Assembly: GCF_019746665.1 (NCBI RefSeq)
Contig: NZ_JAIERS010000007.1
Location: 97,240 to 161,239 of the forward strand
Source: Sphingomonas sp.
Lineage (GTDB): Bacteria; Pseudomonadota; Alphaproteobacteria; Sphingomonadales; Sphingomonadaceae
Reading direction: 5' to 3'
Length of the DNA stretch: 64,000 nt
Shown in pieces: positions 39,621 to 48,022 of this stretch (its first letter is position 1; every line of letters starts with the position of its first letter). Below the pieces are notes generated by a model. It was not told the DNA's origin and did no database searches. It saw only the letters and a program-made list of their open reading frames with translations. A program made the translations under genes and the position numbers.

Positions 39621-41015
39621 TCAGATGTGCAGCGCGCGCCCGTAAGCGCCCAGCACGCTTTCGTGCATCATTTCCGAAAGCGTCGGATGAGCGAACACCG
39701 TTTCCATCAGCTCGGCCTCGGTCGTCTCGAGCTGGCGGGCGATCACATAGCCCTGGATCAGCTCGGTCACCTCCGCGCCGACCATGTGCGCGCCCAGCAG
39801 CGCCCCGGTCTCGGCATCGAACACTGTCTTCACGAAACCTTCGGCCTCGCCGAGCGCGATCGCCTTGCCGTTGCCGATGAAGGGGAATTTGCCCACCTTC
39901 ACCTTGTGCCCGGCCTCCTTGGCCTTGGCCTCGGTCAGGCCGACGCTCGCCACTTGCGGGCGCGAATAGGTGCAGCCCGGGATGTTCCACGTCTTGAACG
40001 GATGCGGGTTGAGGCCGGCGATCGCCTCGACGCACACCACGCCTTCGTGGCTGGCCTTGTGCGCCAGCCAGGGCGCGCCGGTGATGTCGCCGATCGCGTA
40101 GATGCCGGGCACGTTGGTGCGGCCATAGCCATCGACGACGATGTGCCCCCGCGCCAATTCCACCCCCAACGCCTCGACGCCGATGCCATCGGTATTGGGA
40201 ACGATGCCGATCGCGACGATCGCGTGGCTGAATTGCTCCTCGCTGACCGTGCCGTCCTTGGCCTTGATCGCCGCGCTGACGCCGCTCGCGCCGGCCTTCA
40301 GCCCCTCGATCCCCGCCTGGGTGAGGATGCGGATGCCCTGTTTGGTGAGCGCCTTTTCCATGAAGGCGCTCACTTCCTCATCCTCCACCGGCAGCAGCCG
40401 CGGCAACAGCTCGACGATCGTCACCTCGGCGCCCATGTCGCGGTAGAAGCTGGCGAACTCCACCCCGATCGCGCCCGATCCGATCACCAGCAGCTTGCTC
40501 GGCATTTCGGGCGGGGTCATCGCGTGGCGATAGGTCCAGATGCGCTTGCCGTCGGCGGGGGCGAAGGGCAGGTCGCGCGCCCGCGCGCCGGTCGCGACGA
40601 TGATGTGCGGCGCCTCCAGCTCGGTCACCTTGTCGCCCTGCGTCACATTCAGCTTGCCGGGCGCGGTGATCGCGCCGGTGCCTTCGTGCACCGCGACCTT
40701 GTTCTTCTTCATCAGCGTCTTGACGCCGGCGTTGAGCTGCCCGGCCACCTTGCGGCTGCGCTCGACGATCTTCGCCAGATCGAACCCCGGCCGCTCGACG
40801 GTCAGGCCATAGGCGTCGGCATGGGTCATGTAATGATAGATTTCGCTGGTGCGCAGCAGCGCCTTGGTGGGGATGCAGCCCCAGTTGAGGCAGATGCCGC
40901 CCAGCCGCTCGCGCTCGACGATCGCGGTCTTCAGCCCCAGCTGGCTCGCCCGGATCGCCGCGACATAGCCGCCCGGACCCGAACCCAGCACGATCAGATC
41001 ATATTGCTCGGCCAT
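39621..41015 (-). CDS. lpdA: Dihydrolipoyl dehydrogenase
   Basis: A 464-residue FAD enzyme (E3) that reoxidises dihydrolipoyl groups of 2-oxoacid dehydrogenase complexes using NAD. The FAD motif GSGPGG is at 11-16, and the redox cysteines are C42 and C47 in GGICLNWGCIPTK. VIGSGAIGVEFASF is the NAD site, and FAHPTLSEMMHES carries the catalytic His-Glu pair. AGGAGCG precedes ATG 41015. It is downstream of the E2 gene on the same strand, so it belongs to the pyruvate dehydrogenase unit. Confidence 0.95.
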   Translation of the reverse strand: MAEQYDLIVLGSGPGGYVAAIRASQLGLKTAIVERERLGGICLNWGCIPTKALLRTSEIYHYMTHADAYGLTVERPGFDLAKIVERSRKVAGQLNAGVKTLMKKNKVAVHEGTGAITAPGKLNVTQGDKVTELEAPHIIVATGARARDLPFAPADGKRIWTYRHAMTPPEMPSKLLVIGSGAIGVEFASFYRDMGAEVTIVELLPRLLPVEDEEVSAFMEKALTKQGIRILTQAGIEGLKAGASGVSAAIKAKDGTVSEEQFSHAIVAIGIVPNTDGIGVEALGVELARGHIVVDGYGRTNVPGIYAIGDITGAPWLAHKASHEGVVCVEAIAGLNPHPFKTWNIPGCTYSRPQVASVGLTEAKAKEAGHKVKVGKFPFIGNGKAIALGEAEGFVKTVFDAETGALLGAHMVGAEVTELIQGYVIARQLETTEAELMETVFAHPTLSEMMHESVLGAYGRALHI

Positions 41016-41018
41016 CGC

Positions 41019-41393
41019 TTACGCTCCTGTACTTTCCGGGGCGCCCTTTGCGCCGATTGCGACCAGAATGAAACGCCCGGCGGCGGCGCGCGCCACCGCC
41101 GTGCCGTGGCGGCCCCGCCCCCAGGCCTCGACTTGCACCTGATAAGAGGTTCGCCCCTGCCCGGCGATCATCGCATAGCAACTGAGTTCATCGCCCACCT
41201 CGAGCGGGGCCGTGAAGCTGAACCCCTCCGCCGCCACCACCGGCGCTCGCGCCCCCGCCTCGCGCGAAACGAGCGCGCCGGCCGCGAGCGCCATCTGCCC
41301 CATCAGCCAGCCGACAAAGGCGGTGCCATAGGGATTGGCGTCGGCGGGCATCACCGTCGCGCGGATCATCAGTTCGCCGGCAGGTTCAGCCAT
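41019..41393 (-). CDS. Hotdog-fold acyl-CoA thioesterase
   Basis: A 124-residue YciA-type thioesterase of the hotdog fold, with MPADANPYGTAFVGWLMGQM as the central helix. The usual metal- or water-binding Asn/Asp region (ANPYGTAFGGW-like) is present, then FTAPLEVGDELSCYAMI and RTSYQVQVEAWG. It would release CoA from acyl-CoAs. ATG 41393 is used, with GGGG just upstream; a GTG at 41405 is also possible. It overlaps the small membrane gene upstream by eight bases and sits 3 bases from lpdA. The genes appear cotranscribed. Confidence 0.85.
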   Translation of the reverse strand: MAEPAGELMIRATVMPADANPYGTAFVGWLMGQMALAAGALVSREAGARAPVVAAEGFSFTAPLEVGDELSCYAMIAGQGRTSYQVQVEAWGRGRHGTAVARAAAGRFILVAIGAKGAPESTGA

Positions 41394-41589
41394 GGCCCCG
41401 ATCACGCCGATGCGCGCGGGCGAGCGGCCGCACGCCCAGAATGATGATCGCGATCACCGCCAGCGCCGCGATCGTCCAGATGTCGGCGCGGGCGAGCGGC
41501 ACCGCCCAGGCGGCGCCATAGGCCATCAGCACGGCCAGGCCGATGCCGAGCGCGATGTGGAACAGCTCGATCGCGACGAAGCGGCCCAT
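41386..41589 (-). CDS. Small two-pass membrane protein in the PDH unit
   Basis: A 67-residue protein with two hydrophobic segments (about residues 5-27, AIELFHIALGIGLAVLMAYGA, and 37-52, IWTIAALAVIAIIILGV) and a basic tail (RPLARAHRRDRG). It starts 10 bases after the E2 gene stop and overlaps the thioesterase gene, which favours a real gene. No function is known. Confidence 0.65.
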   Translation of the reverse strand: MGRFVAIELFHIALGIGLAVLMAYGAAWAVPLARADIWTIAALAVIAIIILGVRPLARAHRRDRGHG

Positions 41590-41599
41590 GATGGCCCCG

Positions 41600-42904
41600 T
41601 CAGGCGATCATGCCGAGCGGTGCCTCGACCAGCGCCTTGAACGCCTGCATCAGCTCGGCGCCGTCGGCCCCGTCGATCGCGCGGTGATCGAAGCTGCCGG
41701 TCGCCGACATGACGGTCGCGATGCCGAGCGCGTCGTCGATCACATAGGGCCGCTTCTCGCCGGCGCCGATCGCCATGATCATGCCCTGGGGCGGGTTGAT
41801 GACCGCTTCGAACTGCTTGATGCCGAACATGCCCATGTTGCTGAGCGAGGCGGTGCCGCCCTGATATTCCTCGGGCTTCAATTTTTGATCACGCGCGCGG
41901 GCGGCCAAGTCCTTCATCTCGGTCGAGATCGCCGAGACGGCCTTGGTATCGGCGCTGGTGATCACCGGCGTGATGAGCCCGGAGGGCGCCGACACCGCGA
42001 CCGAAATGTCCGCGCGCTTGAACGTGATGAGCTGATCGGGCGTGAACATCACGTTGCACTTGGGCACGCGCACCAGCGACACCGCGAGCGCCTTGATCAG
42101 CAGATCGTTGACCGACAGCTTCACGCCGGTCGCGCCGAGCGCGGCGTTGAGATCGGCGCGCAATTTCAGCAGCGCGTCGAGGCGGATGTCCACCGTCAGG
42201 TAGATGTGCGGCACCTGCTGCTTCGATTCGGTCAGGCGGCGCGCGATCGTCTTGCGCACGTTGGAAAGCTTGGTCGCCTCGTGCGGGATGTCGGGGATGA
42301 CGGCGGGCTTGGCAGGGGCGGGCGCGGCGGTGGGCGCCGGCGCGGCCGCCACTGCGGTGGGCTGAGCGGCGGGGGCGACGGCGGTCGGTTGCGCGGCGGA
42401 CGCGCCCGGGGTCGCGCCCTCGACATCGGCCTTCACGATCCGGCCATTGGGGCCAGAGCCGCTGAGCTGGGCGAGATCGACGCCCTTCTGCGCCGCGATC
42501 CGGCGCGCGAGCGGGCTCGCCTTGATCCGATCGCCCTCATGCGACGCGGGCGCCACCGGGGCGGGCGCGGGCGCCGGGGCAGACGGCGGCGTGGGAGCAA
42601 CTTCGGCCTTGGGGGTCGGCGCGGGCGCCGGGGTTTCCTCGGGCGCCTTCGCGGCGGGGGCGCCTTCGCCTTCGATCAGCGCGATCACCGTGCCGACCTT
42701 CACATTGTCGGCCCCTTCCGCGACCAGGATCTTCGCGACCACGCCCTCGTCGACCGCCTCGAACTCCATCGTCGCCTTGTCGGTCTCGATCTCGGCGAGC
42801 AGATCGCCGGACTTCACGCTATCGCCTTCCTTCACCAACCACTTGGCGAGCGTGCCTTCCTCCATCGTCGGCGAGAGGGCGGGCATCTTCAGTTCGATGG
42901 GCAT
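41600..42904 (-). CDS. pdhC: Pyruvate dehydrogenase E2 (dihydrolipoamide acetyltransferase)
   Basis: A 434-residue E2 subunit. One lipoyl domain has the modified Lys 43 in [13 protein letters not shown]. Ala/Pro-rich linkers flank a peripheral subunit-binding domain ([18 protein letters not shown], about 130-160). The C-terminal catalytic domain contains [11 protein letters not shown] near residues 405-415 (His 407, Asp 411). [15 protein letters not shown] and the single lipoyl domain favour pyruvate over 2-oxoglutarate specificity. It transfers acetyl groups to CoA. The E1 genes are not adjacent. Confidence 0.94.
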   Translation of the reverse strand: MPIELKMPALSPTMEEGTLAKWLVKEGDSVKSGDLLAEIETDKATMEFEAVDEGVVAKILVAEGADNVKVGTVIALIEGEGAPAAKAPEETPAPAPTPKAEVAPTPPSAPAPAPAPVAPASHEGDRIKASPLARRIAAQKGVDLAQLSGSGPNGRIVKADVEGATPGASAAQPTAVAPAAQPTAVAAAPAPTAAPAPAKPAVIPDIPHEATKLSNVRKTIARRLTESKQQVPHIYLTVDIRLDALLKLRADLNAALGATGVKLSVNDLLIKALAVSLVRVPKCNVMFTPDQLITFKRADISVAVSAPSGLITPVITSADTKAVSAISTEMKDLAARARDQKLKPEEYQGGTASLSNMGMFGIKQFEAVINPPQGMIMAIGAGEKRPYVIDDALGIATVMSATGSFDHRAIDGADGAELMQAFKALVEAPLGMIA

Positions 42905-43026
42905 GAACGCGTCCTTCGGTCCTGGGGAGCCCTTCCCTTCGCCAAACGCGCCAGCGCGTCAAGCCGGCACCTTGCGCCAGGGCGCGGCGCGGGCCACCTT
43001 TCCCGGGCCGCAAACAGGGGCCTGCA

Positions 43027-43482
43027 ATGCGAACTTATCTGGTGGTGATCGACGACACGCCCGAAGCCAGCGTCGCGCTCCGCTTCGCCGCCCACCGCGC
43101 GGTGAAAACCGGGGGCGGCGCGGAGATCGTGGCACTGCTCCCCGCCGCCGATCTGATGCCGTGGGGCGGCGTACAGGCGACGATCGAGGAGGAAGCGCGC
43201 GTTCATGCCGAGGGGCTGGTGCAAGCCGCCGCCGGCACGCTGATCGCCGAATCGGGGCTGAAGCCGCACATCGCCGTCGCCCGGGGCGACGCGCGCAAGG
43301 TGATCCGCGATCAGGTCGCCGCCAATCCGAACATCGCCGCCCTGGTGCTCGCCGCCGCCGCGAGCGGGACGCCGGGACCGCTGATCGCCTATTTCGCGGG
43401 CAGCGAAGCGGGGACGCTCAGCGTGCCGATCATGATCGTGCCGGGCGGACTGACGCCGGAGGAGATTGATCGGTTGAGTTGA
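43027..43482 (+). CDS. Universal stress protein family (UspA-like)
   Basis: A 151-residue single Usp domain. It opens TYLVVIDDTPEASVALRFAA, the typical first strand with Asp residues, and ends with SVPIMIVPGGL, the last strand. The ATP-binding G-x2-G-x9-G(S/T) motif is not clearly preserved (AAAASGTPGPLIAYFAGSEAGTL is a degenerate form), so ATP binding is unsure. These proteins affect stress survival. Divergent from the E2 gene. Confidence 0.85.
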   Translation: MRTYLVVIDDTPEASVALRFAAHRAVKTGGGAEIVALLPAADLMPWGGVQATIEEEARVHAEGLVQAAAGTLIAESGLKPHIAVARGDARKVIRDQVAANPNIAALVLAAAASGTPGPLIAYFAGSEAGTLSVPIMIVPGGLTPEEIDRLS

Positions 43483-43545
43483 GGGGGCGGCCGCACCGCC
43501 AATCGTGACTTGCGCCCGTCGCCTCCGCGCGGCAGCTTGGCCGCC

Positions 43546-44826
43546 ATGCGCCTCATCCTCGCCCTCGCCGCCCCTGCCCTGATCGCCGCCGCACCCGCGC
43601 CCGATCCCGCCCGCCTCAAGGCCGATGTCACCGCGATGGTCGGCTTCGGCACGCGGCACACGCTCTCCACCACCAGCGATCCCAAGCGCGGCATCGGCGC
43701 CGCGCGGAACTGGGCGCAGGCGCGGTTCGAGACGATCGGCAAGGCGTGCGGTGGCTGCATCAGGGTCGAACGCATCGCCCGCCGGTTCGAGGGACCGCGC
43801 GCGCCGAACGGGGTGATCGTCGAGAATGTGCTCGGCATCCAGCCGGGGCGCGATCCGAACCGCGTCGTGATCATCGGCGCGCATATCGACAGCCGCGCGA
43901 GCGACGTGATGAACGCGACCGGCGACGCGCCGGGCGCGAACGACAATGCCTCGGGCGTCGCCCTGGTGCTGGAGGCGGCGCGGCTTCTCGCTGGCGAGAA
44001 ATTCGACGCGACGATCGTCTATGCCGTCTTTTCCGGCGAGGAGCAGGGGCTGTGGGGCGGGCAACTCCTCGCCGAAACCGCCAAGGAGCGGGGCTGGCGG
44101 GTGAGCGCGGTGCTCAACAACGATATCGTCGGCAACACGATCGGCCAGGGCGGGGTGACGGTCGCCGACCGGGTGCGGGTATTTTCGGAAGGCATTCGCG
44201 TGTCGGAAGACTTGCCGCAGCAGCGCGCGCGGCGCGGCAATGGCGGCGAGGATGACGGCCCCAGCCGTGCGCTCGCCAAGCTGATCGACGGCGAAGCGGC
44301 ACGACTGAAGGGTGGGCTCGACGTATTCGTCGATCGCCGGCCCGATCGGTTCGGGCGCGGCGGCGATCACGAGCCGTTCCTGCGACTGGGCTATCCGGCG
44401 GTGCGTTTCTCGGTCGGCGCCGAGAATTGGGACGCGCAGCACCAGGACCCGCGCACCGAGGGCGGGCGGGTGTATGGCGACACGATCGACCGGATGGACT
44501 TCGCGTACCTGGCGAAGGTCACCGCGATCAACGTGGCGGCCGCGCGCCGCATCGCCGCCGCCCCAGCGTCGCCGGAAGGCGTCACCATCGATGGGGCGCT
44601 GAGTTTCGACACCAAGGTCAACTGGCAAGCGGTGCCCGGCGCGACGGGCTATCGCATCCGCTGGCGGCGGACCGACCGGCTCGATTGGAGCGATTTCAAG
44701 GACGTGGCCGCGCCGGGCGCGGTGCTGAAAAATGTGTCGATCGACGATTATCTTTTCGCGGTTTCGTCGCTGTCGGCAAGCGGAGCAGAGAGCGTGCCGG
44801 TGCTCGCCGGGCCGGCGGGACGGTAG
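43546..44826 (+). CDS. Exported M28-family zinc aminopeptidase
   Basis: A 426-residue peptidase with a signal peptide (MRLILALAAPALIAAAP). Zinc ligands appear in IGAHIDSRASD near residue 111 (the His-Asp motif, where the usual form is HYDS), GANDNASG near 130, and SGEEQGLWGG near 163 with the catalytic Glu pair. A later Asp and His are in LNNDIVG and GGDHEPFLRLGYP. The last 45 residues (FDTKVNWQAVPGATGYRIRW) look like a fibronectin type III segment, possibly for substrate or wall binding. ATG 43546 is used. The substrate is presumably N-terminal residues of peptides. Confidence 0.87.
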   Translation: MRLILALAAPALIAAAPAPDPARLKADVTAMVGFGTRHTLSTTSDPKRGIGAARNWAQARFETIGKACGGCIRVERIARRFEGPRAPNGVIVENVLGIQPGRDPNRVVIIGAHIDSRASDVMNATGDAPGANDNASGVALVLEAARLLAGEKFDATIVYAVFSGEEQGLWGGQLLAETAKERGWRVSAVLNNDIVGNTIGQGGVTVADRVRVFSEGIRVSEDLPQQRARRGNGGEDDGPSRALAKLIDGEAARLKGGLDVFVDRRPDRFGRGGDHEPFLRLGYPAVRFSVGAENWDAQHQDPRTEGGRVYGDTIDRMDFAYLAKVTAINVAAARRIAAAPASPEGVTIDGALSFDTKVNWQAVPGATGYRIRWRRTDRLDWSDFKDVAAPGAVLKNVSIDDYLFAVSSLSASGAESVPVLAGPAGR

Positions 44827-44881
44827 GGTTTCGTTCGGGACGAGAAGCCGTGAGAACGGCTGAGCCCACCTTCAGAGGCGG

Positions 44882-44965
44882 GGGTTGGGGAAGAGGGCTG
44901 TGGGGCGATACGGCGCTCTGAGCAGAAAGGCCCTCACCCAACCCTCTCCCGTGAACGGGAGAGGG
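44882..44965. repeat. Palindromic repeat between convergent genes
   Basis: GGGTTGGG (44882-44889) and GAGGGC (44893-44898) pair with GCCCTC (44930-44935) and CCCAACCC (44937-44944), with a small bulge. A second hairpin follows: CCCTCTCCCG (44942-44951), loop TGAA, CGGGAGAGGG (44956-44965), a perfect 10-bp stem. The elements overlap by three bases at 44942-44944. It is between the M28 gene and the TonB receptor gene and may also serve as a terminator. Confidence 0.7.
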
Positions 44966-44996
44966 CTAGGACGTCGCAGCGCCTCCGCGCGAAGCC

Positions 44997-47846
44997 TCAG
45001 AAGAACAGCTTGCGCACCACCAGCCGCACCGTCCGTCCGGTGGGGTCGAGATAGCCCCCCTGGAAAGCGATCGGGGTCGCGCCGCTGGGGTCGGTCACCA
45101 GCTGGCGGCTGTTGAACACATTGTCGAGCGCCACGCTCACCCGCATCCCGCGCACCCAGGGCTGGCGCTTCACCAGCTCCAGCCGCTGGCCGAGATCGGC
45201 GAACAGCCGCAGATTAACCGTGGCGAGCGCGCCGAACCGCAGCGATTGCCCGCCGCCGACGCCGCCGTTCACCCGCGTCGCGCTTTGCCAATTCGCCGAA
45301 AGCCGCGCGCCGAGCCCGTTGTTGTTATAGCCCGCCTGCGCCTCGACCTCGTGGCGCGGCTGGCCGCCGCCGGTGGAGACCGTGTCGCCGTTGAGGAGAT
45401 CAAGGCGCGGCCCCTGCCCGGCCACCTGCACCGTCTCGGCGAGGCGGATGGTGTGGTAGAGCGCAAATTGCAGGCGCCCGCCGGCCTGGCCGCGCCCGCC
45501 AAAGCCGCCCCCGCCGCCAAAGCCACCGCCCCGGAAGCCACCGCCGCCAGAGCCGCCTTGTCCCGGTGGCGGGCCGCCGGCTTGCCCCGGTGCGGGCGGC
45601 TGGCCCTGACCACCGCCGGGCTGGCCCTGCCCCGGCGGCTGCCCCTGGCCCCCGCCGAACCGGGGCGCGCCGCCCGGTCCGCCCGCGCCGGGTCCACCGG
45701 GACCGAAGGCGGAACCGCCGAAGATGCTCCCTGGCGGACGCAGTCCCTGGAACGGGTTCGGCCCCTTGCCGGCGCGAAACGCCTCGATCTGCTTCTGGAT
45801 CTTCGATTTGATCGGCACCGAGAAGTTGAAGCCATAGCGGAACTGCCGGCTTTCGGTCTCCGCGAAGTTCACCGGCCGCGTGTCGACGCGCAGCAGCGTG
45901 CCTTGTGGGTCACGCGTGAAGCGATCGGGGAAGGCCGCCTGGATCGCCGCGGTGACGCTCGGGAAATTGGCGGTCGCGCCGCGCACGCGCGTGTCGGTGT
46001 AGCTGGCGAAGATCGTCAGATCCTTGCCCTTCCACGGTTCGACCGTCAGCCCCAGCCGCTGGGTGCGGCGGTTGCTCGCCACCAGCCCCGGATTGCCGCC
46101 GGTGACGAGCGTCACGGTCGCGTTCTCGCCGCGCACATAATCGAAGATGCGCACATTGGGGGTGGTGATCACCGGATTGCCGAGCTGCTGGACGCTCGGC
46201 GCCTGATCCTGCTCGGTCACCTGGCCGATCAGCCGCACCGGTTCGATCGGCGACCAATTGAAGCCATAGCCGACCGTGCGCAGGGTGCCGAAGTCGGACA
46301 GGCCATCATAGCCGAGGTTCACATTGGCCGAGAGGTTGCCGACCGCGTCGAGGAAGTGCTGGCGGCGGCTGGTGATCGGCAGTTCGAAGCTGAAATTGCC
46401 GTTGGCGATCGATCGCCCGAGCGCCGCCGTCTGCGTGGCGCCGAAGCGCCGCGAATCACTGTCGATATTGAGGCTCTGCCCGCCCGCGCGGAAGGTGGCG
46501 GCGACGTTGCCCGCCGGCAGGCGGAACAGCGTGCCGTTCGCCAGCAGGTCCACCCCGCCCGTCGTCACGCTCGAAAACGCCTGATTGACCGGCAGCGCGG
46601 CGACATCGGCGGCGGTGAGCGGACCGTATGGATTGGCGCGCGGATCGAGCGCCGTAAGCCGCGCCTGGAACGCGGCGGTGTCCAGCCCGGCATCGGTCAG
46701 CGTCGTGGTATCGGTGCGATCGAAGGTGCCGGTGAAGGTCCATTGCCAGCGCCCGACCCGGCCGTTGAGCGTGGTGCCCAGATGGCCGGTGATGCCATCA
46801 GTCCCTTGCCGCAGCGGCAGGAACCCCGCGGGGGAGCGGGTGAGCGTGACCGGCTGGCCGAACGGTGAATAAGGCCCGCCCGCAGGCAGGTTGAAATTGA
46901 CGGTCGGCAGGCCGAACAGGCCGCGACTGTCATTGGCCTGGAGCTGGGTGTTGATCGTCGCGCCCACGTCGCCGAAAATCGTCGTCGCATAGACGCTGTT
47001 GATCTGAAGCTGGCGGCTGGCGGGCACCAAGGTGCGGAACGGGCGCGGATCGGTGACGCTCGGCTGGTTGGCGCCCGCGACGAAATCGGCGAGCGGGGGC
47101 GCGCTGGTCGCCGCCGACCCCGGCACCGCCGCCACCGTGACCGGTTGCCCGGCGAGCGCCGACAGCCGCGCGTCGATCACCCCGCCGCCGGCGCTGATAT
47201 TGCCACCCGCCGAAGCAAGCCCGGGGGTGAAGGCGACGCCGCGCTCGGCCTCGGTCAGGGCCGAGGTTTCGCTATATTCCAGATGCACGGTGAAGCGGCC
47301 GGTGCGCGTGATCTTGAGCAGATCGAGCTCGCCCGAAGGTGTCGCGGTGCCGCCATCGGTCGCGACGCGGCTGTCGAGCTCGGTCGTCACCGCGCGGAAA
47401 CGCGGGCGCAGGACGAAGTTGATCACCCGTTGATCGGGGCGAAATCCGTAGTTTAGCGCCACTTCCTCGGGCAGAATGTCCACCCGCAGGATCGCCTCCG
47501 CCGGCAGATCGCGTATCTCCTGGAAGCCCGAGATACGCCGGCCGTTGAGCAGCACCACCGGCGGCCCGCTCGACACGCCCGAGCGCAATTGCGGCCCCAG
47601 CTCGGTCAGCAGATCATTGACCGAGCTGACGCCGTAGGAACGAATATCGGCGGGCGACAGCGATTGATCGGGCGGAATGTCGCCGATCGCCGAGCCCGGC
47701 GGCTTGCGCCCGGCGGTGACGACGACATCCTCGTCATCCCCCGCGTCCGCGGCGGGGGCCGGCTGGCGCGGGCGCGCGGGCGCCGGGGCTTGTTGCGCGG
47801 TCGCCTGTGCGGCAAGCGCGAGTGCCAACCATGCCGAAACGCTCAT
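44997..47846 (-). CDS. TonB-dependent receptor with Gly/Pro/Gln-rich barrel insert
   Basis: A 949-residue outer-membrane receptor. The signal peptide is MSVSAWLALALAAQATAQQ. The plug domain is built around VVVTAGRKPPGSAIGDIPPD, DIRSYGVSSVNDLLTELGPQ and VVLLNGRRISGFQEI. The C-terminal barrel ends LVVRKLFF with a terminal Phe. About residues 690-790 form a low-complexity stretch of Gly, Pro and Gln (such as GGPGGAPRFGGGQGQPPGQG) that is not usual for these barrels, and probably a large extracellular or periplasmic loop. ATG 47846 follows GAAAGG; a TTG two codons earlier is also open. The substrate is unknown, and the receptor is convergent with the peptidase gene. Confidence 0.88.
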   Translation of the reverse strand: MSVSAWLALALAAQATAQQAPAPARPRQPAPAADAGDDEDVVVTAGRKPPGSAIGDIPPDQSLSPADIRSYGVSSVNDLLTELGPQLRSGVSSGPPVVLLNGRRISGFQEIRDLPAEAILRVDILPEEVALNYGFRPDQRVINFVLRPRFRAVTTELDSRVATDGGTATPSGELDLLKITRTGRFTVHLEYSETSALTEAERGVAFTPGLASAGGNISAGGGVIDARLSALAGQPVTVAAVPGSAATSAPPLADFVAGANQPSVTDPRPFRTLVPASRQLQINSVYATTIFGDVGATINTQLQANDSRGLFGLPTVNFNLPAGGPYSPFGQPVTLTRSPAGFLPLRQGTDGITGHLGTTLNGRVGRWQWTFTGTFDRTDTTTLTDAGLDTAAFQARLTALDPRANPYGPLTAADVAALPVNQAFSSVTTGGVDLLANGTLFRLPAGNVAATFRAGGQSLNIDSDSRRFGATQTAALGRSIANGNFSFELPITSRRQHFLDAVGNLSANVNLGYDGLSDFGTLRTVGYGFNWSPIEPVRLIGQVTEQDQAPSVQQLGNPVITTPNVRIFDYVRGENATVTLVTGGNPGLVASNRRTQRLGLTVEPWKGKDLTIFASYTDTRVRGATANFPSVTAAIQAAFPDRFTRDPQGTLLRVDTRPVNFAETESRQFRYGFNFSVPIKSKIQKQIEAFRAGKGPNPFQGLRPPGSIFGGSAFGPGGPGAGGPGGAPRFGGGQGQPPGQGQPGGGQGQPPAPGQAGGPPPGQGGSGGGGFRGGGFGGGGGFGGRGQAGGRLQFALYHTIRLAETVQVAGQGPRLDLLNGDTVSTGGGQPRHEVEAQAGYNNNGLGARLSANWQSATRVNGGVGGGQSLRFGALATVNLRLFADLGQRLELVKRQPWVRGMRVSVALDNVFNSRQLVTDPSGATPIAFQGGYLDPTGRTVRLVVRKLFF

Positions 47847-48022
47847 GCCCAACCTTTCAAAAGTCGCCGCCGGTTAATCATGGCTTGTCGCAAAACTATG
47901 TCCGCCGGGTGCCGGCCGTGAACGTTGCCGTACCTTGTTCTGCAACGGAAAAATTGTCGCAACATTGTCGCAGCCGCACATTAGGGGGCGCATCCCCCGC
48001 CTTTTCCGTTAAGGAACCCGCC

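Noticed and set aside
41543..43048. 501-residue plus-strand frame opposite pdhC
   Set aside because: Antisense to the catalytic E2 gene; Gly/Arg-rich, no motif.
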